Below, in pieces: positions 8,952 through 18,297 of a DNA stretch of 64,000 bases. The DNA lies in contig NZ_CP126256.1 in the NCBI RefSeq assembly GCF_003234265.2, positions 558,001 to 622,000 of the forward strand, written 5' to 3'. How positions within the stretch are numbered: the first letter of the stretch is position 1; every line of letters starts with the position of its first letter. Position numbers and translations under genes: made by a program. The notes beneath the pieces were generated by a model. It made no database searches. It had not been told where the DNA came from and worked only from the letters and a program-made list of their open reading frames with translations. The stretch comes from Curtobacterium sp. MCSS17_015. GTDB lineage: Bacteria; Actinomycetota; Actinomycetes; Actinomycetales; Microbacteriaceae.

Positions 8952-10208
8952 GTGACGGGACAGGGCAGAACCATTTCACTAAATGACCCGCTAGCTGCGC
9001 ATGCACTGTCGAGAGCGGATTCTCCTACTAGAGCTGTTCATTTCCTGACGGTAGCTGCTGCGCTCACATCAAGTTGGAGTGCTGTCCGCGTCGGCGGAGT
9101 GACCCTCGCTGATATCTGCCTCATCCTCGGCGCGCTGTCGGCACTGCTATCGGCCGGCTCCCGTGTCGCTTTGATCAAGGGATGGATGGTGCTTCCGGCC
9201 CTCTTGGCGTTGGTCCTCATGGCGCGTGACGTCATAATCTTTGGACGCCCGATCAACGGGACGATCGACACGATTGAGGGCATCAGTCCGTCGCAGATGT
9301 TATTGCGGATCGCGCTGTCTACAGTGTGTGTCGCAGTACTGTGCATCGCCAACACAACCCTGGGGCACCGGGGTCTCCAGCGGATTGTCGGTTGGTGGCT
9401 GCTCGGTATCGCAATTAGTGCTGCATACGCTCTTGGTCAGAGCGCCGGCATCCTCGCCGTGGGTGATTTGGTGCAACTGAATGGCTCGTCACGTTTCGCT
9501 GGACTCACAAGTCATCCGAACGCCCTGGCCCAGACTCTGGTGTTGGCACTCCCCTTCGCACTGCTCGTGCCGGCAAGGGCCCGATTCGGTTCTGTGTTGT
9601 CGCGGGTCCTGGGGCTCGTTTTGTGTGGCGTAGCCCTGTATCAATCAGGGTCACGCGCCGGTCTCCTGGTCGGCTTCGTGGCCGTCTTGCTCTGCGGATG
9701 CGTCGTAGCGATGCGTGCTCATGCCCTGAGATGGGTTCTCCCTCTCGTCCTGCTCGCGTCCGCGACCGCAACGATCTACGGCCCGGGACTCATCGCAGGA
9801 ACGAGATTCGCGTCGGATTCCGGCTCAACCGCGAGCAACACCGCACGTGTACAGGCACTGAGCGAGGGATGGGAGGCGTTTCTTACTCACCCTTTGGCGG
9901 GAGCCGGATTGGGTGCTTGGGTCGGGGAGCTGGCGCCACTCGTTCTTCTTGTGTCCGGCGGGGCGGTGTTCTTGGCCATCTACACCGTTTTTGTCTTCAG
10001 ACCGATCTCTGTGATGCTCCAGTACCGCTCGGAGTTCATGGTCACGGCTTGTGTGATCTCGGCCTCGCTGGTTCCGCTCCTCGGTCTCCTGAACAATGGG
10101 TTCACGGAACGGTATACATTCTGGCCGGCCCTGCTCGGGTACTCTCTGGCTCTCATTGCCGGTTCCCAGCGAAAGATGGCGACACAAGCTGCTGAATCAC
10201 GTTCCTGA
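8952..10208 (+). CDS. O-antigen polymerase/ligase-like EPS polymerase (Wzy type)
   Basis: A 418-residue polytopic membrane protein of about 10-12 helices. It carries the Wzy/WaaL-family signatures SSRFAGLTSHPNALAQ in the first half and EGWEAFLTHPLAGAGLGAW in the long periplasmic loop. It would join lipid-linked repeat units outside the membrane. GTG 8952 follows gaagggga. GC content drops sharply from here on relative to the priming transferase, marking entry into a specificity region. It is the last plus-strand gene before the inverted block. Confidence 0.88.
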   Translation: MTGQGRTISLNDPLAAHALSRADSPTRAVHFLTVAAALTSSWSAVRVGGVTLADICLILGALSALLSAGSRVALIKGWMVLPALLALVLMARDVIIFGRPINGTIDTIEGISPSQMLLRIALSTVCVAVLCIANTTLGHRGLQRIVGWWLLGIAISAAYALGQSAGILAVGDLVQLNGSSRFAGLTSHPNALAQTLVLALPFALLVPARARFGSVLSRVLGLVLCGVALYQSGSRAGLLVGFVAVLLCGCVVAMRAHALRWVLPLVLLASATATIYGPGLIAGTRFASDSGSTASNTARVQALSEGWEAFLTHPLAGAGLGAWVGELAPLVLLVSGGAVFLAIYTVFVFRPISVMLQYRSEFMVTACVISASLVPLLGLLNNGFTERYTFWPALLGYSLALIAGSQRKMATQAAESRS

Positions 10209-10320
10209 CCGGGCGACTACTCTAGCTTCCAGAGGCGCCGATCAGGCCGAAGGGCGGGACATCCCTCAACGGGGCCCCGTGCTGCGGATCATCGTGCGAC
10301 TGACTCGAGGTTGAACTCTT

Positions 10321-10782
10321 TCAGTGCGGCCTAGTGCCCGTCTTCCGGGCTGGCACTCCAGACCAGATTTCCCAGGGGCTGGTGCTCTTCGTCAGCACTG
10401 AATTGGCTCCGACAACAGTTCCCTCCGCGACGACCAAGGTGCCGCTCTTCGCGACCACGACCGCATTGGCGCCCAGGATTACGTTGTCCGCCAGGACGAA
10501 TCCCTTGAAATCTGGATCGGGCTCTTGCCAGATGTCTGACCGCCCGACCGTGACGCCCTGGTGCAGCATCACGTTCCTGCCGATCCGCGTCAAACCGTGC
10601 ACTACCACGCTTCCAGCATGCCGGAGGATGAGGCCGGTACCTGGGTCAAGGGTCTTCGCCGGGATGTCTATTCCGCGGAACTTCAGGGCCTGTCGAAGGA
10701 TGGGCCCGACGATGCGCTTCTTCTGAGCGAGGATGGCCCACGCGTAGAACTTGTCGATCGGACCGGCAGGTGGGCGGAACAT
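10321..10782 (-). CDS. Left-handed beta-helix O-acetyltransferase (serine acetyltransferase-like)
   Basis: A 153-residue hexapeptide-repeat acetyltransferase similar to the C-terminal half of CysE-type enzymes (LRHAGSVVVHGLTRIGRNV, HQGVTVG, LADNVILGANAVVVAKSG). It lacks the long N-terminal helical domain of true CysE, and its position in the EPS block suggests O-acetylation of the polymer or its precursor. The start ATG 10782 has GAGGG next to it and a TAGCAT hexamer ending 6 nt upstream, so it can be read as leadered or leaderless. It is last in the minus-strand block, 125 bp after the cytidylyltransferase gene. Confidence 0.8.
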   Translation of the reverse strand: MFRPPAGPIDKFYAWAILAQKKRIVGPILRQALKFRGIDIPAKTLDPGTGLILRHAGSVVVHGLTRIGRNVMLHQGVTVGRSDIWQEPDPDFKGFVLADNVILGANAVVVAKSGTLVVAEGTVVGANSVLTKSTSPWEIWSGVPARKTGTRPH

Positions 10783-10907
10783 TCCCTCATGCTACTGGTC
10801 AACAGGCTCTCGGTCCGCGGGCGGGTGCGTGTTCCGCGAGGCGGAGCGCGACCAACTCACGTGTGGTGGAGGTTGCACACCGGGATGCAGGTGATTGTCG
10901 TCAGGCT

Positions 10908-11621
10908 CTATCGACCCCAGTTGAGGAGGAGCTGTCCCGCGATCATGTGGTCAACCGGCACGGTGATCTTGATGTTGTTCATATCCCCGTCGACGGTTGT
11001 GATTCGTGCAGAGGGGTCGGCGTTCTGCAAGAGTTCGAACACGGTTCCAAAGGTCTGTTGCTCTTCCGCGCTGCTCCGCGCGAAAGCCTCGCGGAGCGTC
11101 TTGAGCCAGAACCCCTGCGGGGACTGACCCCGGAGATGCGTAGACCGTCGCGTGAACTTGACGACCTTGTTGCCCCGGGTCTTCACGATGGGATCGATCG
11201 AATCGATGACCGGAATCACCGCGTCCGCATGCTCGAGTGCTTCCACGACGCGATTGATCAAGGAGTGATCAACGAGGGGCCGCACCCCGTCGTGCACCAA
11301 CAAGCGCGCATCATCAGATTCGACGGAGGCGATCGCGTTGAGTACGGAGCCGTTGCGATGCTCGCCGGCGTCCACTATCTTCCAGGGCTTGCGTCGTACG
11401 GCATCGCTGACGACTTCTTCGATCTCTGCTCCCCACTCCGGATTCGCGGCGATCACGATTCGCTCGGTCTCGGGATGAGCATCGAATGCGCGCAGGGAAT
11501 AGGAGAGCACCGTGTGTCCGGAGAGCCGTGCCAGCTGTTTCGGTTGAGCAGCTCCGAAGCGTGTCCCGACTCCGCCCGCCAGGACGACGCCGATCAGGGG
11601 ACCTTGTTGCCCAAAGTTCAC
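10908..11621 (-). CDS. IspD/TarI-family cytidylyltransferase (probable polyol-phosphate CTP transferase)
   Basis: A 237-residue nucleotidyltransferase with the IspD/TarI fold: VVLAGGVGTRFG (CTP loop), PKQ, LVHDGVRPLV and NNIKITVPVDH. True IspD carries TDDA(S/A)..E before the NIKVT motif; here that stretch is SSAEEQQTFGTVFELL, and the next gene is a CDP-glycerol-type transferase, so a role in making CDP-ribitol or a similar CDP-polyol for EPS or teichoic-like phosphate polymer is more likely than isoprenoid synthesis. GTG 11621 is the start. An inverted repeat gtgtag/ctacac at 11662-11681 lies just upstream and may hold its promoter. Confidence 0.8.
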   Translation of the reverse strand: MNFGQQGPLIGVVLAGGVGTRFGAAQPKQLARLSGHTVLSYSLRAFDAHPETERIVIAANPEWGAEIEEVVSDAVRRKPWKIVDAGEHRNGSVLNAIASVESDDARLLVHDGVRPLVDHSLINRVVEALEHADAVIPVIDSIDPIVKTRGNKVVKFTRRSTHLRGQSPQGFWLKTLREAFARSSAEEQQTFGTVFELLQNADPSARITTVDGDMNNIKITVPVDHMIAGQLLLNWGR

Positions 11622-11713
11622 GAAGCGGTTCCTTCCCGGCCGACGAGGTGTTCGTGCCGCAGTGTAGTGGTAAATCTACACGGTGATGAGCCTTCTTCCG
11701 CGATCAGGTGACC

Positions 11714-12916
11714 CTACTGGTGCAGCCGGATCAAGCGCCGTTTTGCGAGTTCATCGAGGACTGAAGCCTGCAACGACCAATCGCCGACCAATCCGAAGTG
11801 CTCAGACGATCGTTCTCTGTGCTCTTCGAAACACCTACCACTCAGGATCTCGTCCGCGAGACGGTTGAAGTCGTCGGCGGCGTGCAACTCTGGTCCCGGA
11901 AGCCAGTCGAGGGCGTCGCCGGGGACAACGCCGCGAGTCGATACGTACTCCACCTTGTCCGGCATGAAGTAGGCGATGGGGCTTCGGGTTGCGATGTACT
12001 CGAACCAGACGGACGAGTAATCCGTAATGAGGCCGGCAGAGGCACCCAGTACGTTGTACAGCGTCGTCCCCGCGGCTGTCAGAAGATCTGACGAGATGTT
12101 GACCGCACCGGGGACGTCGCGGTTCACGGTGTCCGCCGGGTGCGCTTTAACCACCACGTCAATCCCCCTCGCGCGGAGCACGTCAAAACCGTCCTGGATC
12201 GCCTGGGCCGTCGAGCGCCCGCCCACGTCTTCAGTGGTCGAAATCCATCCGTCGTTGGCGCCTTCCTTCACCGCGGCCTTCCGATAGGTCGGCATCCAGA
12301 CGACGAATGGTCTTTCGCTGAGCCCGAGCCTCTTCAGCGCCGTGGCTGTGGCTGGCTCTCGGAGTCGTGTTGCCCGCGGAGGCAGGGCGATCATGACATT
12401 GGCCGGATCGACCCGGAAGGCAGACGCTCGCGTCTGGGCGTGCATCTGCGTCGGAACGACCAGGTGTGTGGCGTAGCCGGGATAGTCGACGCGTTTGATC
12501 CCGTGTCCGTGCCACAGGTTAATGACAATACGCGACGGGGCGAGGCGAGGGTTGCCGTAGAGGCCGTGGGTGTAGAAGACCGCCTCTGCGACAACGTACG
12601 AGGAGAGAGCTGCGAACGACCAGTACTTGGCAGTTCGTACGTGCGGCGCCAGCACGAGGCCGAGATCGGCGAGCTCACGCTCCGACGGAGCATCGATCCA
12701 CGTGATGCGCCCGTCGTATCGGTCCTGCAGTTCCCTGACGATCTGTACCGCGTTCCCCTCGAGCGCGGGGAACCCGTTCACGACGACAAGCCGCTGCCGA
12801 CGCAGGAGATGCGTCATCGCCCCAAGCGTCTTCGACAGGACCGACCAAGCGGCCTTCCGCACGACTCGACGACCTAGGGCGACTGAATCGCTGCCCGATC
12901 GCCTCAGCCTGCTCAC
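11714..12916 (-). CDS. CDP-glycerol glycerophosphotransferase family protein (TagB/TagF-like)
   Basis: A 400-residue polyol-phosphate transferase. Family signatures are clear: INLWHGHGIKRVDYP (the NxWHGxxxK motif), VMIALPPRATR, KAHPAD, and GLITDYSSVWFEY (TDYSS), followed by the membrane-facing C-terminal part. It moves glycerol-phosphate or ribitol-phosphate from a CDP-activated donor to an acceptor at the inner face of the membrane. GTG 12916 is chosen because it follows the upstream stop as TGACGTG with GGTGAGGGG directly before it; a start at 12958 would overlap the preceding gene by 41 bp. The pairing with the cytidylyltransferase suggests the two supply and use the same CDP-polyol. Confidence 0.87.
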   Translation of the reverse strand: MSRLRRSGSDSVALGRRVVRKAAWSVLSKTLGAMTHLLRRQRLVVVNGFPALEGNAVQIVRELQDRYDGRITWIDAPSERELADLGLVLAPHVRTAKYWSFAALSSYVVAEAVFYTHGLYGNPRLAPSRIVINLWHGHGIKRVDYPGYATHLVVPTQMHAQTRASAFRVDPANVMIALPPRATRLREPATATALKRLGLSERPFVVWMPTYRKAAVKEGANDGWISTTEDVGGRSTAQAIQDGFDVLRARGIDVVVKAHPADTVNRDVPGAVNISSDLLTAAGTTLYNVLGASAGLITDYSSVWFEYIATRSPIAYFMPDKVEYVSTRGVVPGDALDWLPGPELHAADDFNRLADEILSGRCFEEHRERSSEHFGLVGDWSLQASVLDELAKRRLIRLHQ

Positions 12917-12917
12917 G

Positions 12918-14081
12918 TCACCCCTCACCGGACGGCCCCCTACCCGATGGAAGGACATTTTGATCCTTGAGATGGGCCACGAAGTGTGCGGCCATCGCCT
13001 CGACGCTGTAGAACTCGCCGCTTTCCCATGTTCGTTCGCGGAATTCCAGCAGCCGGTCCGTGTCGCTGAGGAGGTCGATGACGACGTTGGCGTACTCGGT
13101 CTCAGAATCCTCAGAACGGATCGAGTTCGACGAGTTGAGATACTCGGCTTCCGGTGCGTGGAAAGGCCAGTCCGTTGTGATCACCGGAAGTCCGAGGGCC
13201 ACCGCGTCGACCGCCACGAGTCCCACCCTTCCCGGCATCAACAGAATGTCTGACACGCTGGAGAAGCGAACCAGCTCCTCCTGGTCGAGCCGCTGGACCA
13301 CTTGGACGTGGCGCCGACGATGTGCCTGGGCGGAGACGAACTCCTGCTGTGGCCCTGACCCCGCTATCACAGCTGTGAAGTTCGGGACAGCCGCAACGAT
13401 GCGGTCGATGGCACTGAAGAGAAAATCGAGACGCTTTGCCTCGATGAATGCGCCCACGAAGAGTCCGACTGGCCCAGGTGGTATCTCCTGAGCGTGCCGA
13501 AACGCTTCGATGTCTGTCGAGGACAGACCTGCCCGCATGCGGCGCAGTGTCGCCGTATCCGTGGCATTGAACACTGCGCGGACACGACTTCTCGGAACAC
13601 CCATGGACTCGACCGCTGCTACCGCGCTCGGGGTGTAGACCAGCACGCCTTGGGCGCGACGAGCCATTGCGGTCTTGATGGCTTTTCCTACGCGATTCTC
13701 CTTGTTCACGTATGAGCGACCATGTCCCCAAAGGAACGTCTTTGTCCTGCCCAAGAACAGGATGAGTATAGCTTCCAGCGCAGTGGCAGAGAACGGTGCC
13801 ACGACTGCTCGGGCTCCTCGGGCTCGTCTCCAGATACGGCGGAGAGCGAGAGTGCGGCCGAACATCTGCAGCCGGAGTTGCGGCACTTCTACGCTCCACG
13901 GGCCGGTACGAGCGCTACCTACTTTGCGCATTTCGGCACCGGGGCTTCCGTGCCAGACCTCCAGCTCGAACCCTTCGGCAGAGAGCTGGCGAGCCAATTC
14001 GTTGAAGAAGGGCACGCGGTAGTCCGGCACGAACGGTTGCGACACCGCGATCAAGTTTCTCCCGGTTTTCCGGTCAGTCAT
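12918..14081 (-). CDS. Glycosyltransferase family 4 protein
   Basis: A 387-residue GT-B fold glycosyltransferase. The N-terminal half starts NLIAVSQPFVPDYRVPFFNEL, typical of GT4; the C-terminal half has VGLFVGAFIEAKRLDFLFSAI, VIAGSGPQ and a donor-site region MPGRVGLVAVDAVALGLPVI in which E of the usual E-x7-E is replaced (VGLVAVDAV), seen in a subset of the family. It likely adds one sugar of the EPS repeat. ATG 14081 lies 8 nt after GGAG; a TTG at 14084 is an alternative. The gene overlaps the flippase gene by 8 bp and is followed without gap by the polyol-phosphate transferase, so these are one operon. Confidence 0.85.
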   Translation of the reverse strand: MTDRKTGRNLIAVSQPFVPDYRVPFFNELARQLSAEGFELEVWHGSPGAEMRKVGSARTGPWSVEVPQLRLQMFGRTLALRRIWRRARGARAVVAPFSATALEAILILFLGRTKTFLWGHGRSYVNKENRVGKAIKTAMARRAQGVLVYTPSAVAAVESMGVPRSRVRAVFNATDTATLRRMRAGLSSTDIEAFRHAQEIPPGPVGLFVGAFIEAKRLDFLFSAIDRIVAAVPNFTAVIAGSGPQQEFVSAQAHRRRHVQVVQRLDQEELVRFSSVSDILLMPGRVGLVAVDAVALGLPVITTDWPFHAPEAEYLNSSNSIRSEDSETEYANVVIDLLSDTDRLLEFRERTWESGEFYSVEAMAAHFVAHLKDQNVLPSGRGPSGEG

Positions 14082-15408
14082 CAATGGGTCTCCGATCGGC
14101 TTCTCGAGTGTCGTTGGGAACGGTCATCGCTTCACTCTCGGTGGTTTGGTCGACGAGCGGAGGCGGCGAGGGCTCCCGGACGGCAATCTTTCGGAGACGC
14201 CGCGCTGCGGGTATGCCGAGTATGAGGGGGTAGCAGACAGCGCTCGCGGCGAAGCCGGCCACCAGGCTGGCGTCTACTCCGCCCAGGACGAAACCGATGA
14301 CGAAGCCAATCCAGGATGCTGCTACGAGGAGTGCCCGTGTCGTGGTGACCAGAGCGTGATGTCCGAGCAGTCGAAGGGTCACGCCTTGGATGCCGGCCCA
14401 GCCGGAACTGATCGCGACCAGCCCCACGAGCAACACTCCGACCTGTAGAGCTGAAGACTGTACGCCCGACGGGTTGATGCCAAGCAGCCGCACCGTCAAA
14501 ATGATACCCGCGACAATAACCGCAGACATGACGATCAATCGGGTTGATAGCTGTCGGCCTCTCTGAAGGAGCGAAGCCGTGCTCCGGTGGGAATCTCGGG
14601 TTGCTCCGTCGGCGACGAAATTCGCCGAGGTCGCAGCGAAGATGAGGTTCATGGGCCCCAGTAGCGTTTGGGCGAACCGGAAGCCTCCGACGAGCTGCGA
14701 TGCCCCGAGGCCGCCCAGGACGAACATCGGAATTGTGGAGTTAAGCTGTCCGACCGCGAATTCGAGGAACTGGAGGTGGGCCTGGTGGCGGTACGCCCGA
14801 TAGGGGGTCCAGCGGGCGATCCGGATCGTCCACAGGCGCGACCACAACACGATTGCTGACAAGCCAGCGGTAGCCGCGACGATTGCCTGCAGCCCCGCTG
14901 CATCGAACTGCAGATCACCGAACTGTAGAAGGACGACCGGGCCGAGCGCGAGCAGGCGCACAGCATCGCCGAGTGCAGCGTGCCACCTGCGGTCTGCCGC
15001 TATGAAGCGACTGCGCAACCAGTCGTAGAAGACCGGCAGCCCGAAGGTCGCAGTCACCAGCGCCGTAGATTCGAGAGAGCGCACTCCGAGAGCCCAGATC
15101 AGGGGGATACTCAGGATAGCGGTGGCCACGCTGGCGGTGAGTCCGTACCTGAAGGGCACGCGGGCGTCGGGATCGGTACGAAGAAGGAACAGGGCTGGCC
15201 GTGTCAAACTCGCTCGTACGAGCCCGACACTGGTCGAACTGATGAGGGTGAGGAGTGAGAAGATGGCGAATTGTTGCGGTGTCAGTACCCCTACCGCGAT
15301 CACCATCGCCAACGCGCCCGAAACGCTGGAGAACGCCTGGGCGAGCAGGAGCGGATTGTTGGCTGCCCGGCGTAGACGCTGCCAAGTCGTCGCGAAGACC
15401 TGTCTCAT
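14074..15408 (-). CDS. Polysaccharide flippase (Wzx-type, MATE/MOP superfamily)
   Basis: A 444-residue membrane protein with about 12 helices and Arg-rich loops (for example FSSVSGALAMVIAVGVLTPQ at the N-terminus, characteristic of the O-antigen/teichoic acid flippase branch of the MOP superfamily). Its expected job is translocation of the lipid-linked EPS repeat unit across the membrane. It overlaps the upstream glycosyltransferase gene by ATGA and the downstream one by 8 bp, so translation is coupled. Sequence motifs in flippases are weak, so the call rests on topology, length and position together with Wzy and Wzz. Confidence 0.82.
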   Translation of the reverse strand: MRQVFATTWQRLRRAANNPLLLAQAFSSVSGALAMVIAVGVLTPQQFAIFSLLTLISSTSVGLVRASLTRPALFLLRTDPDARVPFRYGLTASVATAILSIPLIWALGVRSLESTALVTATFGLPVFYDWLRSRFIAADRRWHAALGDAVRLLALGPVVLLQFGDLQFDAAGLQAIVAATAGLSAIVLWSRLWTIRIARWTPYRAYRHQAHLQFLEFAVGQLNSTIPMFVLGGLGASQLVGGFRFAQTLLGPMNLIFAATSANFVADGATRDSHRSTASLLQRGRQLSTRLIVMSAVIVAGIILTVRLLGINPSGVQSSALQVGVLLVGLVAISSGWAGIQGVTLRLLGHHALVTTTRALLVAASWIGFVIGFVLGGVDASLVAGFAASAVCYPLILGIPAARRLRKIAVREPSPPPLVDQTTESEAMTVPNDTREADRRPIDD

Positions 15409-16529
15409 CGGACCTGTTGCACTGCTTTCCGATAGATATCCCCGAGTCGAGCGGCGACCGCTGGCATCCCGAATTCGGTCCTAACCGCGGTGCGCCCGTG
15501 CTCACCCATCCGTGCGCGCTTGGCAGGATCTGCGAGAAGCTCGGCGATCGCCTGCGCGAGATCATCCGGGTCGTCCCGGGACACGATGCCTGCTTCATGA
15601 CGGCGAACAGCCGCGGCCAAACCGCATGACTCTGTCACGACCACGGGTTTACCAAGGGACATGGCTTCGAGGACGGTCATGCCGAACGGTTCGTCGACGG
15701 CTGGTAAGACGTAGATGTCGCATCGAGCCATGCGATCCATTGTTCGGGCCGGGTCGATGGGTCCTTCCCAGGACATCGTGCTCGTGTGGTCGCCGATGGC
15801 GCTCTGCACAGCTGCCGCCTCGCCTTCGTCTGGTCCGACGAGCGTGAACCGGGTAGACGGGAAACTTCCATGAAGCCGCTTTGCTGCTTCGATGAAGTAC
15901 AAGGGACGTTTCCGTGCGTGCAAACGCGCCAGGTACAGCACCTCGGCGAACTCCGTCCCAAGTGGACGATCCTGGGCCTTCTGCTCGGGCACGCCGTTCG
16001 GCAGGACCACTGGCTGCGGGAGGTCGCGGGCCACAAGCTTCAGGTCGTCGCGTTCCCGATTATTCAAAGCGAGAACTGCGCTGGCTCGCCGGAGAACTGG
16101 TCGAGTACCCCAGGCGTCGACCGGCCGGGCCAACGGCTTCCGTGAAGGGTCGATCATGCCATGGGGCTGCACGACGACAGGTATCCCGCTCCTGAGTAGC
16201 GTCATCATTGCAGGAAGCGTCACGAGGTCACGAGCGAGATGGACATGCGCTACGTCGAAGTCCGTGCTGTGCTCGAGCAGCCACCTCACCATTCCGGGGG
16301 CGAACATGCCAGCGAATCCCAGACCGGGTACGCGTCTCGCTCGGAACATCAAAGTCCGAACGCCGTCGATCATCGCCGGAGGTGAAACGTCACCACCGCG
16401 TGCGCCCGCCACCACGGTCACCTGGTGACCTGTTGCCTGGAGAGCCTGCGATTGGTTTTGGCAGACTCGTGTCGGTCCTCCGAAAGCACCGTCTGAACTG
16501 ATGAGCGAAACAACGTGCAGAACCCGCAT
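15405..16529 (-). CDS. Glycosyltransferase family 4 protein
   Basis: A 374-residue GT4 enzyme with complete signatures: MRVLHVVSLI...GGPTRVCQNQ at the nucleotide-sugar side, VEVAHVHLARDL-like acceptor half, and EPFGMTVLEAMSLGKPVV (E-x7-E donor motif). ATG 16529 is chosen because GGGAG lies 6 nt upstream and the product then starts with the canonical VLHVVS strand; a longer frame to 16586 overlaps the preceding gene. The ATG shares one base with the upstream stop (TGATG). Part of the minus-strand EPS operon. Confidence 0.9.
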   Translation of the reverse strand: MRVLHVVSLISSDGAFGGPTRVCQNQSQALQATGHQVTVVAGARGGDVSPPAMIDGVRTLMFRARRVPGLGFAGMFAPGMVRWLLEHSTDFDVAHVHLARDLVTLPAMMTLLRSGIPVVVQPHGMIDPSRKPLARPVDAWGTRPVLRRASAVLALNNRERDDLKLVARDLPQPVVLPNGVPEQKAQDRPLGTEFAEVLYLARLHARKRPLYFIEAAKRLHGSFPSTRFTLVGPDEGEAAAVQSAIGDHTSTMSWEGPIDPARTMDRMARCDIYVLPAVDEPFGMTVLEAMSLGKPVVVTESCGLAAAVRRHEAGIVSRDDPDDLAQAIAELLADPAKRARMGEHGRTAVRTEFGMPAVAARLGDIYRKAVQQVR

Positions 16530-17131
16530 CACGATCTCCCCGCGTCGTAGTCGCCTAACTTGAAACGTTGTCCGACCGGCTCGCATCGCGGACCTTCAAC
16601 CACGGCGTTCGGAGCCACGCGCCCTTGGACGATGGTCATGGGCTTCGCGAGGACTGACTGCCCGATCTCAGTCCCACCGAGGACGATACATCTCGCCGTC
16701 AGCCACACCCCGTCGTGGATGCGGATTGGACGAGTCACCAGAGCCATGTCGCGACGATGCGCATGACTGCCGGTCGTCAGGAACGACTCCTGGGAGACGA
16801 CGACATTTGCGCCGACCCGGATGTGGTCCTGGTTGTGGAACCAAGCACCTTCGCCAATCCAGCAGTTGTCGCCGATGGTCAACTTCCAAGGGAAACGAAC
16901 ACGGGTGCGTGGACGGAAGACGACATTTGAACCGATACGTGCACCGAAGGCTCGTAGCGTACGCACGCGTAACGAGGAGCTGACCTGCCAGGGGTTGGTG
17001 ACCAGTAGCAGCTCCACAGCACCCCAGAGGTACACCTTCCATCGCGGCGCATCCCAGGATTCGCGTTGACCGGGAGCCTTGCTAAGGTCCACGATCGGGA
17101 TCCTCGGATCGGATGGGGCTGAATGGGTCAA
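16529..17131 (-). CDS. WcaF-like acyltransferase (left-handed beta-helix) of the EPS locus
   Basis: A 200-residue hexapeptide acyltransferase resembling colanic acid acetyltransferase WcaF: WKVYLWGAVELLLVTNPWQ, FGARIGSNVVFRPRTRVRFPW, IGDNCWIGEGAWFHNQDHI and DGVWLTARCIVLGG. It probably O-acetylates an EPS sugar. The start is ambiguous by two codons: GTG 17137 overlaps its own AGGAG, while TTG 17131 has AGGAG at correct 5-6 nt spacing and is preferred. It ends in TGATG overlap with the following glycosyltransferase. Confidence 0.85.
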   Translation of the reverse strand: MTHSAPSDPRIPIVDLSKAPGQRESWDAPRWKVYLWGAVELLLVTNPWQVSSSLRVRTLRAFGARIGSNVVFRPRTRVRFPWKLTIGDNCWIGEGAWFHNQDHIRVGANVVVSQESFLTTGSHAHRRDMALVTRPIRIHDGVWLTARCIVLGGTEIGQSVLAKPMTIVQGRVAPNAVVEGPRCEPVGQRFKLGDYDAGRS

Positions 17132-17213
17132 TGCCACTCCTGGGGAGTTCTCGTCGAATGAACTACGGCGAAGCGGACCCCGCTGGTTCCCGCGAGCGGG
17201 GTGCCGTCACAGG

Positions 17214-18167
17214 TCACGACCGGAGCTCGACGTCCCGGATGTCGCCGTCCTTGATATTGAGCATCTTTGAGGGGTGGGCTCTACCGACCATGGCGTGACC
17301 GGCTGCGAGCAAGTTGCCCGCAAGGCGCGAGCGTCTCGACGCAAACCGGGCGGAAGGGACGAGCGCCAGGGCGAGGTTCTTCAGCGACGGCCGCATCATC
17401 TCGCGGGCGGTTTGGGCGACTGTCAACGACCTCTTCTTTCGTAGGTGAAGGGGGTTCGCAATCTGGGAGTAACCGAACCGACGGTGCGAGGTCCTGCCTC
17501 CGGTGCTGGAGCCTCTGTGGGCAGTCACCGCGCTGTCGACCCGGAGTAGCTGTCCTCGTGAAAGCGCTCGCTTGGCGTAGTCGAGATCCTCGAGCCAGGA
17601 GTACAGGGGCAGGTCCTCGTCGAAGCGTAGATCGTGGGTGGCTTTCCACCGGATGCAGAAGTTGCAGCCGTAGAGGCTGTCGGTGAGTGCAACTGGTCGT
17701 GAGGTGACACTCGTCGGGGGCAAAAGGCTCTCAACCAGAGCCCTTTCACACTGCTCGAGCGTAAATTCAGTTCCTACAGCTGCGCCGTCCAGTACCACTC
17801 GACCGGTCGCCGCTACAGCTTCCGGGGTTGATCCGAGAACGTCGAGCATGCTGCTGATGTAGTCGTGGCGTGGCACCGAATCATCATCGAAGAAGAAAAC
17901 GTACGACACCGTCTCGGGGATCATGTCGAGTGCTTTGTTTCGTTGACTCGATGCGCCGCGAGCGCCCGTGCAAACAGTCCACTTCTCCGGTATCGGCATG
18001 TCAGGCACGTCGGAGTCGTCAGGGGCAGACAGGAACCCGATGAAGTCTGGGATCCGGCTGTCTTCGAGCGTGGTGATGATGTCCCGCGCCGCGCCAGGGC
18101 GCCCGGCAGTTGCAATCACGACCGCAATCGAGGCCATTGTCGTTCTCATTTCGTACGCGATGTTCAC
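17214..18167 (-). CDS. Glycosyltransferase family 2 protein
   Basis: A 317-residue GT-A glycosyltransferase: SIAVVIATAGRPGAARDIIT at the N-terminus, the metal-binding DDD in VFFFDDDSVP, a GCNFCIRW acceptor motif and W-LEDLDYAKR (the ED of the catalytic base region). First gene of the minus-strand EPS block. GTG 18167 has gaggggtc just before it; internal ATGs six and ten codons later lack ribosome binding sites. Divergent from the WcaI-like gene across a 292-bp control region. Confidence 0.87.
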   Translation of the reverse strand: MNIAYEMRTTMASIAVVIATAGRPGAARDIITTLEDSRIPDFIGFLSAPDDSDVPDMPIPEKWTVCTGARGASSQRNKALDMIPETVSYVFFFDDDSVPRHDYISSMLDVLGSTPEAVAATGRVVLDGAAVGTEFTLEQCERALVESLLPPTSVTSRPVALTDSLYGCNFCIRWKATHDLRFDEDLPLYSWLEDLDYAKRALSRGQLLRVDSAVTAHRGSSTGGRTSHRRFGYSQIANPLHLRKKRSLTVAQTAREMMRPSLKNLALALVPSARFASRRSRLAGNLLAAGHAMVGRAHPSKMLNIKDGDIRDVELRS

Positions 18168-18297
18168 GACCCCTCGTCACCGTTCAGGGCGAGAGTGATC
18201 ACTGTCCTCAAGGGTGCCGAATGGGGGTATGACGAACCGAGAGTGAACCCCCGTCGAACTGCCCCTGTCCACCAGGACCGGACCGGATGCGTTCTGA

